DNA of 64,000 bases from Luteibacter jiangsuensis (GTDB lineage: Bacteria > Pseudomonadota > Gammaproteobacteria > Xanthomonadales > Rhodanobacteraceae): NCBI RefSeq assembly GCF_011742555.1, contig NZ_JAAQQR010000006.1, forward strand, positions 217,510 through 281,509. Reading direction: 5' to 3'. The notes under the pieces were generated by a model, which was not told the origin of the DNA, made no database searches, and worked only from the letters and a program-made list of their open reading frames with translations. Positions within the stretch are counted from its first letter, which is position 1; every line of letters begins with the position of its first letter. Positions 48,669 through 59,040 of this stretch are shown here, in pieces. The translations under genes were made by a program, and so were the position numbers.

Positions 48669-49436
48669 ATGCATTGGGTCCCCGTCGCGGCCTTGAGCGA
48701 CAACTACATCTGGCTGGTCGCCGACGACGAAGGCAATGCCTTCGTCGTGGATCCCGGTGAAGCCGCCCCCGTCGAAGCCGCGCTGGCCAAGCGCGGCTGG
48801 CGACTGACGGCCATCCTCCTGACGCACCACCACAACGACCACATCGGCGGCGTGTTCGACCTCGTGCGCGAGCACGACGTCGAAGTGATCGCACCGCTCG
48901 ACACGCGCATTCCCTACAAGACCCAGATCGTCGACGACGGCGACACGGTCACGCTGGATGCGCCGAGGGCCTCGTTCAAGGTCATCGGCGTGCCGGGCCA
49001 CACCCGCACGCACATTGCCTACGCGGGCGAAGGCTTCCTGTTCTGCGGCGACACGCTTTTCAGTGTCGGTTGCGGCCGCCTCTTCGAAGGCACGCCCGAG
49101 CAGATGCTGGCCTCGCTCGACCGCTTCGCCGACCTACCGGCCGACACCCTGGTCTGCTGCGCGCACGAATACACCGCGGCGAACATCCGTTTCGCGCTGA
49201 GCGTCGATCCGGACAACCCGGACCTGCGCCGCCGCTCGGACGAGGTAGCGCGTCTTCGCGCGGAGGGCCAGCCCAGCGTGCCCTCCCGCCTTGCCGACGA
49301 ATACGCAAGCAACCCCTTCCTGCGCGTGGACAGCGATGCCGTTGCGCGCTGGGTCGGGGCCCAGGGCAACCACCACGCCTCACGAGTGGAGCGCTTCGCC
49401 GCCCTGCGGCAAGCCAAGGACACGTTTACCGCATGA
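48669..49436 (+). CDS. gloB: Hydroxyacylglutathione hydrolase (glyoxalase II)
   Basis: 255 aa MBL-fold enzyme that hydrolyses S-lactoylglutathione in methylglyoxal detoxification. Metal motif THHHNDHIGG (His53, 55, Asp57, His58), HTRTHIAYAGEGFLFCGDTLFSVGCGRLFEG (about 113-143) and CCAHEYTAANIRFAL (about 159-173). Start MHWVPVAAL at 48669. Its stop overlaps the mltD start (ATGA). Confidence 0.96.
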   Translation: MHWVPVAALSDNYIWLVADDEGNAFVVDPGEAAPVEAALAKRGWRLTAILLTHHHNDHIGGVFDLVREHDVEVIAPLDTRIPYKTQIVDDGDTVTLDAPRASFKVIGVPGHTRTHIAYAGEGFLFCGDTLFSVGCGRLFEGTPEQMLASLDRFADLPADTLVCCAHEYTAANIRFALSVDPDNPDLRRRSDEVARLRAEGQPSVPSRLADEYASNPFLRVDSDAVARWVGAQGNHHASRVERFAALRQAKDTFTA

Positions 49437-50701
49437 ACGCACTTCACCGCCGCCTCCTGCCTGCCCTGATTCCCCTGTTCCTGACCGCCTGCGCGGGTGG
49501 CGTACCCAAGCCGGTGCCAAAGCAGCCTGCCCCGACGGTTGCGCCGGTGGCACCGGTGGAAGACGTGGCCGTGGCGCCGCAACTATTGCGTCCGGCACAG
49601 CCGGCCGACTTCTGGTCGGACATGCGCGAGACGTTCGCGCTTCCCGGCTGCGAAGCCGATCCCCAGGTGCTCGCCTGGGCGCGCACGTACACGAAGCAGC
49701 CGAATCGCTTCGAGCAGAACGTGAACGAAGTGCTTCCGCTGATCGCGTACGCGCACAAGTCGGCGGTGAAACATGGCGTGGCCGGCGAATTCGCGCTGCT
49801 GCCCTGGGTGGAAAGCCAGTATCGCCACGTGCCGGGCAAGAAGAACCGGCCGGCGGGCATGTGGCAGATCATGCCGCAGACGGCGCGCACGCTCGGGCTG
49901 CGCGTGGAGAAGAACTATGACGAACGGCTGGACATCACCAAGTCCACCGAATCGGTCATGAACATGATGCGCCGCTACTACGACGACCTGGGCGACTGGC
50001 GCCTGGTCGACGTCGCGTACAACGCGGGCGAGTTCGGGCTGAAGAAGAAGCTCGACAAGCACGGCGGCCCCACGAACGACGACGGCCTTCCGGACGTGCC
50101 GATGAAGGCCGGCACGAAGGAACACCTGGTGAAGCTCATGGCCATCGCGTGTATCGTGCGCGACCCGGCGCGCTTCAACGTGTCGCTGCCCAAGCGCGAT
50201 TCGGAGAACGCCTTGCAGGTGGTGCAGGTATCGAGCCCGCAGTCGCTCGCGCAGGCGGCGAAGCAGTCCGGCCTGTCCATGGACGACCTTCGCGACTTCA
50301 ATCCGGCCTATCGCTCGAACAAGGGCACCGTCAGTTCCAGCCTGCTGTTGCCGAAGTCGGCGGCGGACCAGTACAAGCTCGGCCCGGTCGCATTGGCGGA
50401 CACGCCCGACGCCGTTGCCGAAGTGGCGGACGAAGCGGTCGCATCGCTGCCGGCCGCTACGGCGGCGCACGGCAAGACCAAAGCCAGGGACACCGTCGCC
50501 AGAACGGCGAAGAAGCCCACGAAGAAAGCCGCGGGCCGCGACGAACCGCAGATCGTGTTCCACAAGGTCAACAGCGGCGAATCGCTCTGGTCGATCGCGC
50601 GCCGTCACCAGGTGAGCGTGGAACAGTTGATGAAGTGGAACGACCTGCAGACCCAGGCAGTGAAGCCGGGCCAGGTGTTGAAACTCTCGGCCTCGCGCTG
50701 A
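49433..50701 (+). CDS. mltD: Membrane-bound lytic transglycosylase D
   Basis: 422 aa outer-membrane lipoprotein with a lipobox (LTAC, Cys20). Soluble lytic transglycosylase domain with catalytic Glu in LLPWVESQYR (about 127) and PAGMWQIMPQTARTLGL. A first LysM-like segment lies near 265-290 (SPQSLAQAAKQSGLSMDDL), followed by a Lys/Ala-rich linker and one clear C-terminal LysM (KVNSGESLWSIARRHQVSVEQL). Cuts peptidoglycan glycan strands. Coupled to gloB by a 4-bp overlap. Confidence 0.94.
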   Translation: MNALHRRLLPALIPLFLTACAGGVPKPVPKQPAPTVAPVAPVEDVAVAPQLLRPAQPADFWSDMRETFALPGCEADPQVLAWARTYTKQPNRFEQNVNEVLPLIAYAHKSAVKHGVAGEFALLPWVESQYRHVPGKKNRPAGMWQIMPQTARTLGLRVEKNYDERLDITKSTESVMNMMRRYYDDLGDWRLVDVAYNAGEFGLKKKLDKHGGPTNDDGLPDVPMKAGTKEHLVKLMAIACIVRDPARFNVSLPKRDSENALQVVQVSSPQSLAQAAKQSGLSMDDLRDFNPAYRSNKGTVSSSLLLPKSAADQYKLGPVALADTPDAVAEVADEAVASLPAATAAHGKTKARDTVARTAKKPTKKAAGRDEPQIVFHKVNSGESLWSIARRHQVSVEQLMKWNDLQTQAVKPGQVLKLSASR

Positions 50702-50755
50702 TCGTCTGACGGCCGTGCCGCAAGTGCGTGCGGCACGGCATGGTGAGTCCGTCGC

Positions 50756-51961
50756 TTAAAGCTGCACTACGTCCCACTGCACGTCCGGATTCACGTCGGC
50801 GTCGTAATCGACACCCTTCGCCTCGAACCCGAACAGCTTGATGAAGTCGTGCTTGTAGCCGGCGTAGTCGGTGACCTGCCAGAGGTTTTCCGTGGTGACG
50901 GTGGGCCAGAGCTCCTTGCACTCGCCCTGCACGTCGTCGCGCAGTTCCCAGTCGTCGAGGCGCACGCGTCCTTCCGCATCGGTGTCCGGTGCCTTGCCGT
51001 CCGCACGGTACAGGCGGTCGTGGAAAAGCCGGTTGATCTGCTCGATGGTGCCTTCGTGGATGCCCTTCGCCTTCATGATCTTGAACACCATGGAGACGTA
51101 AAGCGGAATCACCGGAATGGCGGAGCTGGCCTGGGTCACCACGGACTTCATCACGCCCACGTAGGAACGCAGCCCCTTGGCGGCATAGCGCTCGCGAAGT
51201 TCCTTCGCGGTGCGGTCCAGGTGCTGCTTGGCCTGCCCCAGCGTGCCGTGCCAGTAGATGGGCCAGGTGATCTCGGTACCGACATAGCTATACGCGATGG
51301 TGGTGGCGTTGTCCGCCAGCACGCCCGCTTCGCTGAGCGCATCCATCCACAGTGCCCAGTCTTCGCCACCCATGACGGTGACGGTGTCCTTGATTTCCTG
51401 CTCCGTGGCCGGCTCCACCGAGGCCTGCACCACGGCGTCCTTGTTCGTGTCGACGGACGAGGCGGTGAACGTTTCGCCGATGGTCTTCAGCGCGGACCGA
51501 ACGACTTCGCCGGTCTTCGGCAGCTTGCGCACGGGCGAGGCCAGCGAATAGACCACCAGGTCCACCTTGCCGCCCATCTCGTTACGGATGATGTCGATCG
51601 CGCGGGCGCGGGTTTCGTCGGCGAAGGCGTCGCCGTTGATCGAGCGGCTGAAGAGGCCGGTCTCCCGCGCCAGGCGGTCGAACGCGGCCGAGTTGTACCA
51701 GCCGGCCGTGCCTGTCTTCGCCTCGCTCGACGGCTTCTCGAAGAACACGCCGAGGGTGGCCGCGCCATGGCCGAAGGCGGCCGTGATGCGCGAAGCGAGG
51801 CCGTAGCCGGTGGATGCGCCGATGACCAGCACGTTCTTCGGGCCGTCGGCGAAGGCACCGCTGGCCTTCGTGATGGCGATCTGTTCTTCGACGTTCTTCG
51901 CGCAGCCCACCGGATGAGCGGTGGTGCAGATGAAGCCACGGACCTTGGGCTGGATGATCAC
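50756..51961 (-). CDS. fabV: Enoyl-ACP/CoA reductase FabV
   Basis: 401 aa, GTG start ([20 protein letters not shown]). FabV-specific NADH loop [12 protein letters not shown] (about 46-57) and catalytic Tyr...Lys in [20 protein letters not shown] (about 225-243), the long Tyr-(8)-Lys type of FabV. Reduces trans-2-enoyl-ACP in fatty-acid synthesis; homologues are triclosan-resistant. No FabI is in the window. A frame extending 22 codons upstream is ignored because homologues start at MII. Confidence 0.95.
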   Translation of the reverse strand: MIIQPKVRGFICTTAHPVGCAKNVEEQIAITKASGAFADGPKNVLVIGASTGYGLASRITAAFGHGAATLGVFFEKPSSEAKTGTAGWYNSAAFDRLARETGLFSRSINGDAFADETRARAIDIIRNEMGGKVDLVVYSLASPVRKLPKTGEVVRSALKTIGETFTASSVDTNKDAVVQASVEPATEQEIKDTVTVMGGEDWALWMDALSEAGVLADNATTIAYSYVGTEITWPIYWHGTLGQAKQHLDRTAKELRERYAAKGLRSYVGVMKSVVTQASSAIPVIPLYVSMVFKIMKAKGIHEGTIEQINRLFHDRLYRADGKAPDTDAEGRVRLDDWELRDDVQGECKELWPTVTTENLWQVTDYAGYKHDFIKLFGFEAKGVDYDADVNPDVQWDVVQL

Positions 51962-52041
51962 GGGGTGTCCCTTTGACGCAGTGAGACGCGCATTGTAATC
52001 GGCCCGGCCGTCCATGCGCTTCCGCACGGACCACGAGCCCC

Positions 52042-52124
52042 TGTGGAAGCCGCTTCAGCGGCGATGGGTGCTTGCGGCGACCGTGCCCGCTGCCGCGGGA
52101 TCGCCGGCGGAGCCGGCTCCCACA
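52042..52124. repeat. REP doublet (REPIN-like), copy 4
   Basis: 83-bp element upstream of fabV and downstream of ppiD. It is in reverse orientation to copies 2 and 3: left arm TGTGGAAGCCGCTTCAGCGG, middle CCCGCTGCCGCGGGATC, right arm GCCGGCGGAGCCGGCTCC then CACA. It lies directly before the ppiD terminator. Confidence 0.87.
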
Positions 52125-52128
52125 AACG

Positions 52129-52153
52129 CAAAAAACCCCTCCGGAGAGGGGTT
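52129..52153 (-). terminator. Rho-independent terminator after ppiD
   Basis: Minus-strand perfect stem AACCCCTC / GAGGGGTT with a 4-nt loop (52153-52134), followed by TTTTTT, 31 bp after the ppiD stop. Confidence 0.9.
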
Positions 52154-52183
52154 CTTGTTGTTACCGAAAACCGCCGGAAGAGC

Positions 52184-54094
52184 TTACATGCGGTCCTGAG
52201 CGATCTTGATCTCGCCCTTGGCCTTCAGGGCCTCGATGTATTCCATCGTGGCCGCCTGAGCCATGGCGTCCATCATCTGGCCGCGCAGGGCGTCGCGCTG
52301 CGCCTTCTCCACCTTCGAGGGATCGCCGTCGATCACCTTGTCCACGGCCACGAGAGCGTAGGCGCCGTTGTCCGTCTTCACGGTGGTCCAGCTCGGCTTG
52401 CCGTCGACCGGGTGCGGAAGCGTGAACGCCTGCTGCAGGATGGCCCGGGGCACATCGGTGAGGCTGCCGAGCTTGCTGCGATCGACGCCGGAGAGCGTGC
52501 GCACTGGCGCCTTCGCGAGGGCCGCCACGTCGCCGCCCTTGGCGAGTTCGCCGGCGATCTTGTCGGCGTTCTGCTTCGCGAGCGTGTCGACGCGCTCGTC
52601 GAGGATGCGCTGACGAATCGCGTCAGTGACCTCGGCAAGTGCCTTCGGTGCCGCCGGATTGTGCTTGGCGAGGTGCATGACCAACGCGTCGCCCTTGCCG
52701 ACCTGCACCAGGGAGGAGTTGTTGCCCTGATTCAGCACGTCGTCCGCGAACGCCGCCTGCACGAACTTCGGATCGGCCGGGATACCCTGCCCCCCGTCGC
52801 GGCCGAACAGCGGCGACGTCTTGATGTCCAGGCCCAGTTCCTTGGCGGCGGGCTCAAGCGAACCCGGGTTGCGCTCCGCCAGATCGGCGAGCTGGCCCGC
52901 ACGCTCGTTGTACAGGCGCTCGCCTTCATTCTTCGCCCAATCCTCGGCAAGCTGACCGCGCACCTCGGCGAACGGCTTGGCATCGCCGTCGCGCGCGTCG
53001 CGCAGCCAGATGATGTGGTAGCCCTCTTCCGGCGACAGCACGGGTTCCTTGGTGATCTCGCCCTTCTTCATGCCGAAGAGCGCGGTGTCGAAAGCAGCGT
53101 TGGCAACGCCCTTCTCCAGCCAGCCGAGATCGCCACCCGTCCGCTTGGAACCCAGGTCATCGGAGTTCTCTGCAGCAAGCTTGGCGAAGTTCTCCGGCGT
53201 GGCTTCCGCGGCGATCTTCTTCGCTTTCTCCAGCGCGGCCTTCTGCTGCTCGGGCGTGGCGTTCTTGGGCACGTTCACGAGGATGTGCGACGCCTCGCGC
53301 TGCTCCGGCTGGGCGTAACGCTGCTTGAACTTGTCGTAGTACGCGTGGAGCTGCTCGTCGGTGGGTTCGCCCACCTTGAGGTCGGCCTGCTTCACTTCGA
53401 GGTACTGCACCGACACCTGTTCCGGCGTGGTGTAGTCGGCGATGTGCGACTTGTAGAACGCCTCGATCTCGGCATCCGGCACGTTGGCGTCGGTGAGCGA
53501 AGGGCGCGGCAGCTCGACGAAACGCAGGTCGCGCTGCTGCATGCGCAGGCGGAAGAAGCCGTCGACGTCGGCGTCGCTGACGAGGGTGGTGCTCGAAATG
53601 GCCTGCGGAATGAGCTGCGTGGCCAACGAGCTGCGGACGCGCGCTTCGTACATGCCCGGGCTCATGCCCTGCATGGCGAGCACGGCGCGATACGTTTCGG
53701 GACTGAACTGGCCGTTGACCTGGAAGCCCGGATCGCTGCCGATCGCCGCACGAACGCTGGCGTCGGACACGGTGAGGCCGAGGTCGGTGTTGGCCTGCTG
53801 CAACAGGGCCTGGCTGATCATGCCGTCAAGCACGCGCTGCTTGAGCTCCGGTTTCTCGAGGTCGGCCGCCGTGAACGGCGAGTTCGGGTCCTGCGCGGCC
53901 TGCTGACGCAGTTCGTTGAGGCGCTGCTGCCAATCCTGCTGCGAGATCTCGTGCTCGCCGACTTTCGCGACGTACGTGTCCACGTGCGAGACGAAGTACG
54001 ACTCGATGCCGAAGAACGCGACGGCGAAAACCGAGACGCCGAGGACGATGGCGGCGGGCCAGCCATGGATCTTGTTACGCAGGGCTTGCAGCAT
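52184..54094 (-). CDS. ppiD: Periplasmic folding chaperone / peptidyl-prolyl isomerase PpiD
   Basis: 636 aa. Membrane anchor at about 13-35 (WPAAIVLGVSVFAVAFFG), a SurA-like N-terminal chaperone region, a parvulin domain at about 260-365 (ASHILVNVPKNATPEQQ to GYHIIWLRDARDG), and a C-terminal region. Helps outer-membrane protein folding near the Sec translocon. Start MLQALRNKIHGW at 54094; upstream frame extensions cross the tRNA genes. Confidence 0.95.
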   Translation of the reverse strand: MLQALRNKIHGWPAAIVLGVSVFAVAFFGIESYFVSHVDTYVAKVGEHEISQQDWQQRLNELRQQAAQDPNSPFTAADLEKPELKQRVLDGMISQALLQQANTDLGLTVSDASVRAAIGSDPGFQVNGQFSPETYRAVLAMQGMSPGMYEARVRSSLATQLIPQAISSTTLVSDADVDGFFRLRMQQRDLRFVELPRPSLTDANVPDAEIEAFYKSHIADYTTPEQVSVQYLEVKQADLKVGEPTDEQLHAYYDKFKQRYAQPEQREASHILVNVPKNATPEQQKAALEKAKKIAAEATPENFAKLAAENSDDLGSKRTGGDLGWLEKGVANAAFDTALFGMKKGEITKEPVLSPEEGYHIIWLRDARDGDAKPFAEVRGQLAEDWAKNEGERLYNERAGQLADLAERNPGSLEPAAKELGLDIKTSPLFGRDGGQGIPADPKFVQAAFADDVLNQGNNSSLVQVGKGDALVMHLAKHNPAAPKALAEVTDAIRQRILDERVDTLAKQNADKIAGELAKGGDVAALAKAPVRTLSGVDRSKLGSLTDVPRAILQQAFTLPHPVDGKPSWTTVKTDNGAYALVAVDKVIDGDPSKVEKAQRDALRGQMMDAMAQAATMEYIEALKAKGEIKIAQDRM

Positions 54095-54140
54095 GATGCG
54101 ACTCGCGAAGGTTGCGCCGGCAAACCCTTGCCGGCGGTAG

Positions 54141-54170
54141 ATAAAACAAAGGCGCCACGCGGGCGCCTTT
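54141..54170 (-). terminator. Rho-independent terminator after tRNA-Asp
   Basis: Minus-strand stem AAAGGCGCC / GGCGCCTTT with a 5-nt loop (54170-54148), then GTTTTATC. It lies 10 bp after tRNA-Asp and before ppiD, closing the hupB-tRNA-Val-tRNA-Asp transcript. Confidence 0.8.
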
Positions 54171-54179
54171 GCGGACCAA

Positions 54180-54256
54180 TGGCGGAGTGGACGGGACTCG
54201 AACCCGCGACCTCCGGCGTGACAGGCCAGCATTCTAACCGACTGAACTACCACTCC
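54180..54256 (-). tRNA. tRNA-Asp (anticodon GTC)
   Basis: 77 nt including CCA. Acceptor GGAGTGG / CCACTCC, anticodon loop CTGTCAC giving GTC, T-loop GGTTCGAGTCC. 9 bp downstream of tRNA-Val. Confidence 0.96.
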
Positions 54257-54265
54257 ACTTCCGTC

Positions 54266-54340
54266 TGGTGGGTGCTGAGGGGATCGAACCCCCGACCAGC
54301 GCCGTGTAAAGGCGACGCTCTACCGCTGAGCTAAGCACCC
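54266..54340 (-). tRNA. tRNA-Val (anticodon TAC)
   Basis: 75 nt including CCA. Acceptor GGGTGCT / AGCACCC, anticodon loop TTTACAC giving TAC, T-loop GGTTCGATCCC. Lies 16 bp after the HU gene on the same strand. Confidence 0.95.
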
Positions 54341-54356
54341 TCGACGGTAAGACCGT

Positions 54357-54629
54357 TTAGTTTACGTGATCCTTGAGCGCCTTGCCAGCCGTGAAGGCCG
54401 GGACCTTCGAGGCCGGGATCTTGATCTCTTCGTTCGTGCGCGGGTTGCGGCCGGTACGGGCAGCGCGGCTGCGCACCTTGAAGGTGCCGAAGCCCACGAC
54501 GGCGACATCGTCACCCTTCTTCAGGGCGTCCTTGACGGCTTCGATGAGGCCCTGCAGCGCGCGGCCGGCATCGGCCTTCGACAGTTCGGCCTTTTCGGCG
54601 ATGGCGTCGATAAGCTCGGATTTATTCAT
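54357..54629 (-). CDS. hupB: DNA-binding protein HU
   Basis: 90 aa nucleoid protein. Start [20 protein letters not shown] at 54629 after a GGGAG ribosome-binding site; beta-arm tip region [22 protein letters not shown] (about 55-76) carries the DNA-intercalating proline. The first gene of a transcript with two tRNAs, the usual arrangement in this order before ppiD. Confidence 0.97.
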   Translation of the reverse strand: MNKSELIDAIAEKAELSKADAGRALQGLIEAVKDALKKGDDVAVVGFGTFKVRSRAARTGRNPRTNEEIKIPASKVPAFTAGKALKDHVN

Positions 54630-54776
54630 TACGTAACTCCCTTCAAAGGTAATTCGAATCGCCGGACGGCGATCCTTCACGAGAAGACGTCAGGCTGCGA
54701 TTGCTGCCTTTCGGCAACGAATACGGCAACCCCGCGATCCAGGGCGCCGTTGCGGCGCGGCGATGGCGGTGTGGCC

Positions 54777-54805
54777 TTTATACCAGCGCCCCCCCACCAT
54801 CGCAA
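54777..54805 (-). promoter_or_regulatory. Sigma-70 promoter for hupB
   Basis: Minus-strand TTGCGA (54805-54800), 17-bp spacer, TATAAA (54782-54777). It predicts a start near 54770 and a leader of about 140 nt for hupB. The 54630-54964 interval holds no gene, only this promoter and the lon terminator. Confidence 0.6.
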
Positions 54806-54904
54806 TACAAGCAATACCAAGGCTTTCAGCACATGTGCATCGTCCAGGGAGGGTTGCGCGCAAGGCAAAAAACGATTATCGCGAAGTGTCGATGACAGGA
54901 CGAC

Positions 54905-54937
54905 GAAAACGAAAAGGGCGCACCGGAGTGCGCCCTT
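54905..54937 (-). terminator. Rho-independent terminator after lon
   Basis: Minus-strand stem GGGCGCAC / GTGCGCCC with a 4-nt loop (54935-54916), followed by TTTTCGTTTTCG, 30 bp after the lon stop. Confidence 0.85.
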
Positions 54938-54964
54938 GTTCGCGTCATGGAACGATGGAAGGGA

Positions 54965-57472
54965 TCAATGCGTGAGCGACGGCGACGATTTTCCCTTGCC
55001 CCGCTTGCCCTGCGCACGCGGCACTTCCACCGCGTTGCCGCTCTCGTCCGTCTTCTTGAGGCCCAGGGGCCGTTCGAGGGCGAGGTCGAGCACCTCGTCG
55101 ATCCACTTCACCGGATGGATATCGAGCGAGTCGGTGATGTTATCCGGGATGTCCACCAGGTCCTTCTTGTTTTCATCGGGGATGATCACCGTGGTGATGC
55201 CACCGCGGTGCGCCGCGAGCAGCTTCTCCTTGAGTCCGCCGATCGGCAGCACGCGGCCACGCAGCGTGATCTCGCCCGTCATCGCGACCTCGGAGCGCAC
55301 CGGCACCTTGGTAAGCGCCGAGACGAGCGCCGTGCACATCGCGATACCCGCGCTGGGACCGTCCTTCGGCGTGGCACCCTCGGGCACGTGGATGTGGATG
55401 TCGAGCTTCTCGTGGAAGTCCGGCTCGATACCCAGCGCCGCCGCCCTCGCCCGGACGACGCTGAGCGCCGCCTGGATCGATTCCTTCATGACGTCGCCCA
55501 ACTGGCCCGTGTGGACCAGGCGGCCCTTGCCGGGGACCACAGAGGCCTCGATGCTGAGGAGGTCGCCGCCCACCTGCGTCCAGGCAAGGCCCGTAACCAG
55601 ACCCACCTCGTTCTGCTGTTCCGCCCGACCGAAGTCGAAGCGGCGCACGCCCAGGTAATGGTCGAGGTTCTCGCCGTCCACGCGCACGCGCCCCGGAGCC
55701 GCGACCTTGCCCTTGGGGGCCTTCGTGGCCTTGGCGGATTTGGCCTTGGCCTTTTCGGGCACCGTGCCGAGCGCCAGCTCCTTCACCACCTTGCGGCAGA
55801 TCTTCGAGATCTCGCGTTCGAGGTTGCGCACACCGGACTCGCGCGTGTAGTAGCGCACGATGTCGCGCAAGGCGTCCTCGCCCACCTCCAGTTCATCCGC
55901 CTTCAGGCCATTCGCCTTCAGCTGCTTGGGCAGGAGGTACTTCTGCGCGATGTTGAGCTTCTCGTCTTCGGTGTAACCCGGGATGCGGATCACTTCCATG
56001 CGGTCGAGCAGCGGGCCCGGAATGTTGAGCGAGTTCGCGGTGGCGATCCACATCACTTCCGACAGATCGAGATCGACCTCGAGGTAGTGGTCGTTGAATG
56101 CGTTGTTCTGCTCCGGATCGAGCACTTCGAGCAGCGCCGACGACGGGTCGCCACGGAAGTCCATCGACATCTTGTCGATCTCGTCGAGGACGAACAGCGG
56201 ATTCTTCGTGCCGACCTTGTTGAGGTTCTGCACGATGCGGCCCGGCATCGAGCCGATGTACGTGCGACGGTGGCCGCGAATCTCGGCTTCGTCGCGCACC
56301 CCGCCGAGGCTCATGCGCACGAACTTGCGGTTCGTCGCCTTCGCGATCGACTGGCCGAGCGAGGTCTTGCCCACGCCGGGCGGACCGACGAGGCACAGAA
56401 TGGGGCCCTTCATCGTATTCACGCGCTGCTGCACGGCGAGGTATTCGAGGATGCGCTCCTTCACCTTCTCGAGGCCGAAGTGGTCGGCGTCGAGGGTTTC
56501 CTGCGCCAGCGCGAGGTCCTTGCGCACCTTGCTGCGCTTCTTCCACGGCACGCCCACCACCCAGTCCAGGTAGTTGCGCACGACGGTGGCTTCCGCGGAC
56601 ATCGGCGACATCTGCTTCAGCTTGTTGAATTCCTGGCGCGCCTTCGCGAGCACGGCGGGCGGCATGCCGGCGCCATCGATCTTCTTCTGGAGTTCCTCGA
56701 TCTCGTTCGCGCCCTCCTCGCCCTCACCCAGTTCCTTCTGGATGGCCTTCATCTGCTCGTTGAGGTAGTACTCGCGCTGGCTCTTTTCCATCTGCGACTT
56801 CACGCGGCCGCGGATGCGCTTCTCGACCTGCTGGAGGTCCATCTCGCCGTCGACGAGGCCGATGAGCAGCTCCAGGCGCTGGCCGACATCGGCCGTTTCG
56901 AGCACGCGCTGCTTGTCGGCCATGCGCACGGACAGGTGCGCGGCGATGGAATCCGCCAGGCGCGACGGGTCGTCGATGCCCGAGAGGGTGGCAAGGATTT
57001 CCGGCGGCAGCTTGCGGCTCTGCTTTACCAGTTGCTCGAACAGCGACACCAGCGAGCGCGACACGACGTCGAGCTCGCGTTCGTTGTTGCTGTAGACGGG
57101 CTCGATGATGCGGGCGCGCCCGCTCATCATGCCGGCATCGTCTTCGAAGGCGTCGATCTGCACGCGCGACTGCCCCTCGACCAGCACCTTCACGGTGCCG
57201 TCAGGAAGCTTCAGCAGCTGCAGCACGCCCGCCAGGGTGCCTACGGAATGCAGGTCGCCGATGGCCGGATCGTCGATATCGGGGCTCTTCTGCGCCACGA
57301 GCAGGATCTGCCGTTCGCCTTCCATCGCCCGTTCCAGCGCGCGCATGGATTTGTCGCGCCCGACGAAGAGCGGGATGACCATGTGCGGGTAAACGACGAC
57401 GTCGCGCAAGGGCAGGACCGGCAGAAGGTCCAGCTCGGCTCCACTCGTGGTTTGTCTGCGAATCTTCGCCAT
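54965..57472 (-). CDS. lon: ATP-dependent protease La (Lon)
   Basis: 835 aa. N-terminal substrate-binding domain ([23 protein letters not shown]), AAA+ domain with Walker [12 protein letters not shown] (about 361-371) and Walker [11 protein letters not shown], and the C-terminal Ser-Lys protease with Ser in [10 protein letters not shown] (about 709) and the Lys about 43 residues later. A Lys/Ala-rich insert ([15 protein letters not shown]) lies between the AAA+ and protease domains. Degrades misfolded and regulatory proteins. Start [11 protein letters not shown] at 57472; about 170 bp from clpX with a terminator between. Confidence 0.97.
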   Translation of the reverse strand: MAKIRRQTTSGAELDLLPVLPLRDVVVYPHMVIPLFVGRDKSMRALERAMEGERQILLVAQKSPDIDDPAIGDLHSVGTLAGVLQLLKLPDGTVKVLVEGQSRVQIDAFEDDAGMMSGRARIIEPVYSNNERELDVVSRSLVSLFEQLVKQSRKLPPEILATLSGIDDPSRLADSIAAHLSVRMADKQRVLETADVGQRLELLIGLVDGEMDLQQVEKRIRGRVKSQMEKSQREYYLNEQMKAIQKELGEGEEGANEIEELQKKIDGAGMPPAVLAKARQEFNKLKQMSPMSAEATVVRNYLDWVVGVPWKKRSKVRKDLALAQETLDADHFGLEKVKERILEYLAVQQRVNTMKGPILCLVGPPGVGKTSLGQSIAKATNRKFVRMSLGGVRDEAEIRGHRRTYIGSMPGRIVQNLNKVGTKNPLFVLDEIDKMSMDFRGDPSSALLEVLDPEQNNAFNDHYLEVDLDLSEVMWIATANSLNIPGPLLDRMEVIRIPGYTEDEKLNIAQKYLLPKQLKANGLKADELEVGEDALRDIVRYYTRESGVRNLEREISKICRKVVKELALGTVPEKAKAKSAKATKAPKGKVAAPGRVRVDGENLDHYLGVRRFDFGRAEQQNEVGLVTGLAWTQVGGDLLSIEASVVPGKGRLVHTGQLGDVMKESIQAALSVVRARAAALGIEPDFHEKLDIHIHVPEGATPKDGPSAGIAMCTALVSALTKVPVRSEVAMTGEITLRGRVLPIGGLKEKLLAAHRGGITTVIIPDENKKDLVDIPDNITDSLDIHPVKWIDEVLDLALERPLGLKKTDESGNAVEVPRAQGKRGKGKSSPSLTH

Positions 57473-57580
57473 GTGATTGGGGTTTCCCTCAGATGTGTGG
57501 GCGCAGCTCGACACTGCGCCGGAGCCGCCATACACGTCAAGTGGTGGTGCGCGAACGATCCATCAAGACCGCGTCACGCA

Positions 57581-57618
57581 AAGAAAAACGGCCCCGGCGT
57601 CGTGGGACGCCGGGGCCG
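57581..57618 (-). terminator. Rho-independent terminator after clpX
   Basis: Minus-strand perfect 13-bp stem CGGCCCCGGCGTC / GACGCCGGGGCCG with a 4-nt loop (57618-57589), followed by TTTTTCTTT. It separates clpX from lon. Confidence 0.92.
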
Positions 57619-57641
57619 CCGGTATTGCCGCGAACTTACGA

Positions 57642-58937
57642 TCAGGCCGCGTCGCCGCCCTCGCCCGCGATCCGCTGCTGCTGCAGGTTGCCGCGATAGA
57701 TGAGGTAGGGCTCGGCTTGGCCGTCGATGACGGCGTCGTCCACCACCACCTTGCTGACGTGCTCCAGCGACGGCAGCTCGAACATGGTGTCCAGCAGAAC
57801 CTGCTCGAGGATGGTGCGCAGGCCGCGTGCGCCGGTCTTGCGCTTGAGCGCGCGACGGGCGATGGCGGACAGGGCCTCGGGCCGGAACTCCAGCTCGGCG
57901 CCTTCCATGTCGAACAGCTTGCGGAACTGCTTCGTGACGGCGTTCTTCGGCTCGGTGAGAATCTGCACCAGGGCAGCTTCGTCGAGCTCGTCGAGCGTGG
58001 CCACGACCGGCAGGCGGCCGACGAACTCCGGAATGAGACCGAAACGGACGAGATCCGCCGGTTCCACTTCGGAGAGCATCTTGCCGACGTTCTCGGTGCG
58101 CTCCTTCGAACGGACCTCGGCGCCGAAGCCGATGCCGGTGGTCTCCGAACGCTGCTGGATCACCTTCTCCAGCCCGGCGAACGCGCCGCCGCAGATGAAG
58201 AGGATGTTCCGCGTGTCGACCTGCAGGAACTCCTGCTGCGGATGCTTGCGGCCGCCCTGCGGCGGCACCGAGGCAAGCGTGCCTTCGATGAGCTTCAGCA
58301 GGGCCTGCTGCACGCCTTCGCCGGAGACGTCGCGGGTGATCGACGGGTTCTCGCTCTTGCGCGAGATCTTGTCGATTTCATCGATGTAGACGATGCCGCT
58401 CTGCGCCTTTTCGACGTCGTAGTCGCACTTCTGCAGGAGCTTCTGGATGATGTTCTCGACATCCTCGCCCACGTAGCCCGCTTCGGTGAGCGTGGTGGCG
58501 TCGGCGATCGTAAACGGCACGTTCAGCAGGCGCGCCAGCGTTTCGGCCAGCAGCGTCTTGCCCGAACCGGTCGGACCGATCAGGAGGATGTTCGACTTGC
58601 CGAGTTCGACGTCGTCGTTCTTCTGGCGCGATTCCATGCGCTTGTAATGGTTGTACACGGCAACCGAGAGCGCCTTCTTGGCGCGCGTCTGGCCGACCAC
58701 GTACTGGTCGAGCGCTTCCATGATCTCGCGCGGCTTCGGGAGATGGGTACGGCCGGAGGCCGCCTTCTCTTCCAGTTCCTCGCGGATGATGTCGTTGCAC
58801 AGCTCGACGCATTCGTCGCAGATGAACACGCTGGGGCCAGCGATCAGCTTGCGAACCTCGTGCTGGCTCTTGCCGCAGAAAGAGCAGTAAAGAATCTTGC
58901 CGCCGTCATTGGAACGGCTCTGCCGCTCGTCGCTCAT
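57642..58937 (-). CDS. clpX: ATP-dependent Clp protease ATP-binding subunit ClpX
   Basis: 431 aa unfoldase that feeds ClpP. N-terminal zinc domain Cys18, 21, 40, 43 ([13 protein letters not shown]), Walker A GPTGSGKT near 120, Walker [11 protein letters not shown], pore and sensor motifs intact, and an IGF-type loop region (TGIGFGAE) that is usual near residue 275. Start MSDERQSRS at 58937. The 100 bp to clpP contain a possible TATTCT -10 element, so it may have its own promoter. Confidence 0.97.
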   Translation of the reverse strand: MSDERQSRSNDGGKILYCSFCGKSQHEVRKLIAGPSVFICDECVELCNDIIREELEEKAASGRTHLPKPREIMEALDQYVVGQTRAKKALSVAVYNHYKRMESRQKNDDVELGKSNILLIGPTGSGKTLLAETLARLLNVPFTIADATTLTEAGYVGEDVENIIQKLLQKCDYDVEKAQSGIVYIDEIDKISRKSENPSITRDVSGEGVQQALLKLIEGTLASVPPQGGRKHPQQEFLQVDTRNILFICGGAFAGLEKVIQQRSETTGIGFGAEVRSKERTENVGKMLSEVEPADLVRFGLIPEFVGRLPVVATLDELDEAALVQILTEPKNAVTKQFRKLFDMEGAELEFRPEALSAIARRALKRKTGARGLRTILEQVLLDTMFELPSLEHVSKVVVDDAVIDGQAEPYLIYRGNLQQQRIAGEGGDAA

Positions 58938-59040
58938 GCTTTGGGCCCTACTGAGAATCCAGGTGCGCTTTGAGAATAGCACAGCGCTCCGCCCCCGGAA
59001 GGAGGGGCGAAGTGCCGGTTTTCACAAGCGAAAAGTACAA

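Noticed and set aside
57473..57580. Heat-shock (sigma-32) promoter before lon
   Set aside because: CTTGA-like boxes occur on the minus strand, but no CCCCAT-type -10 at the right distance was found.
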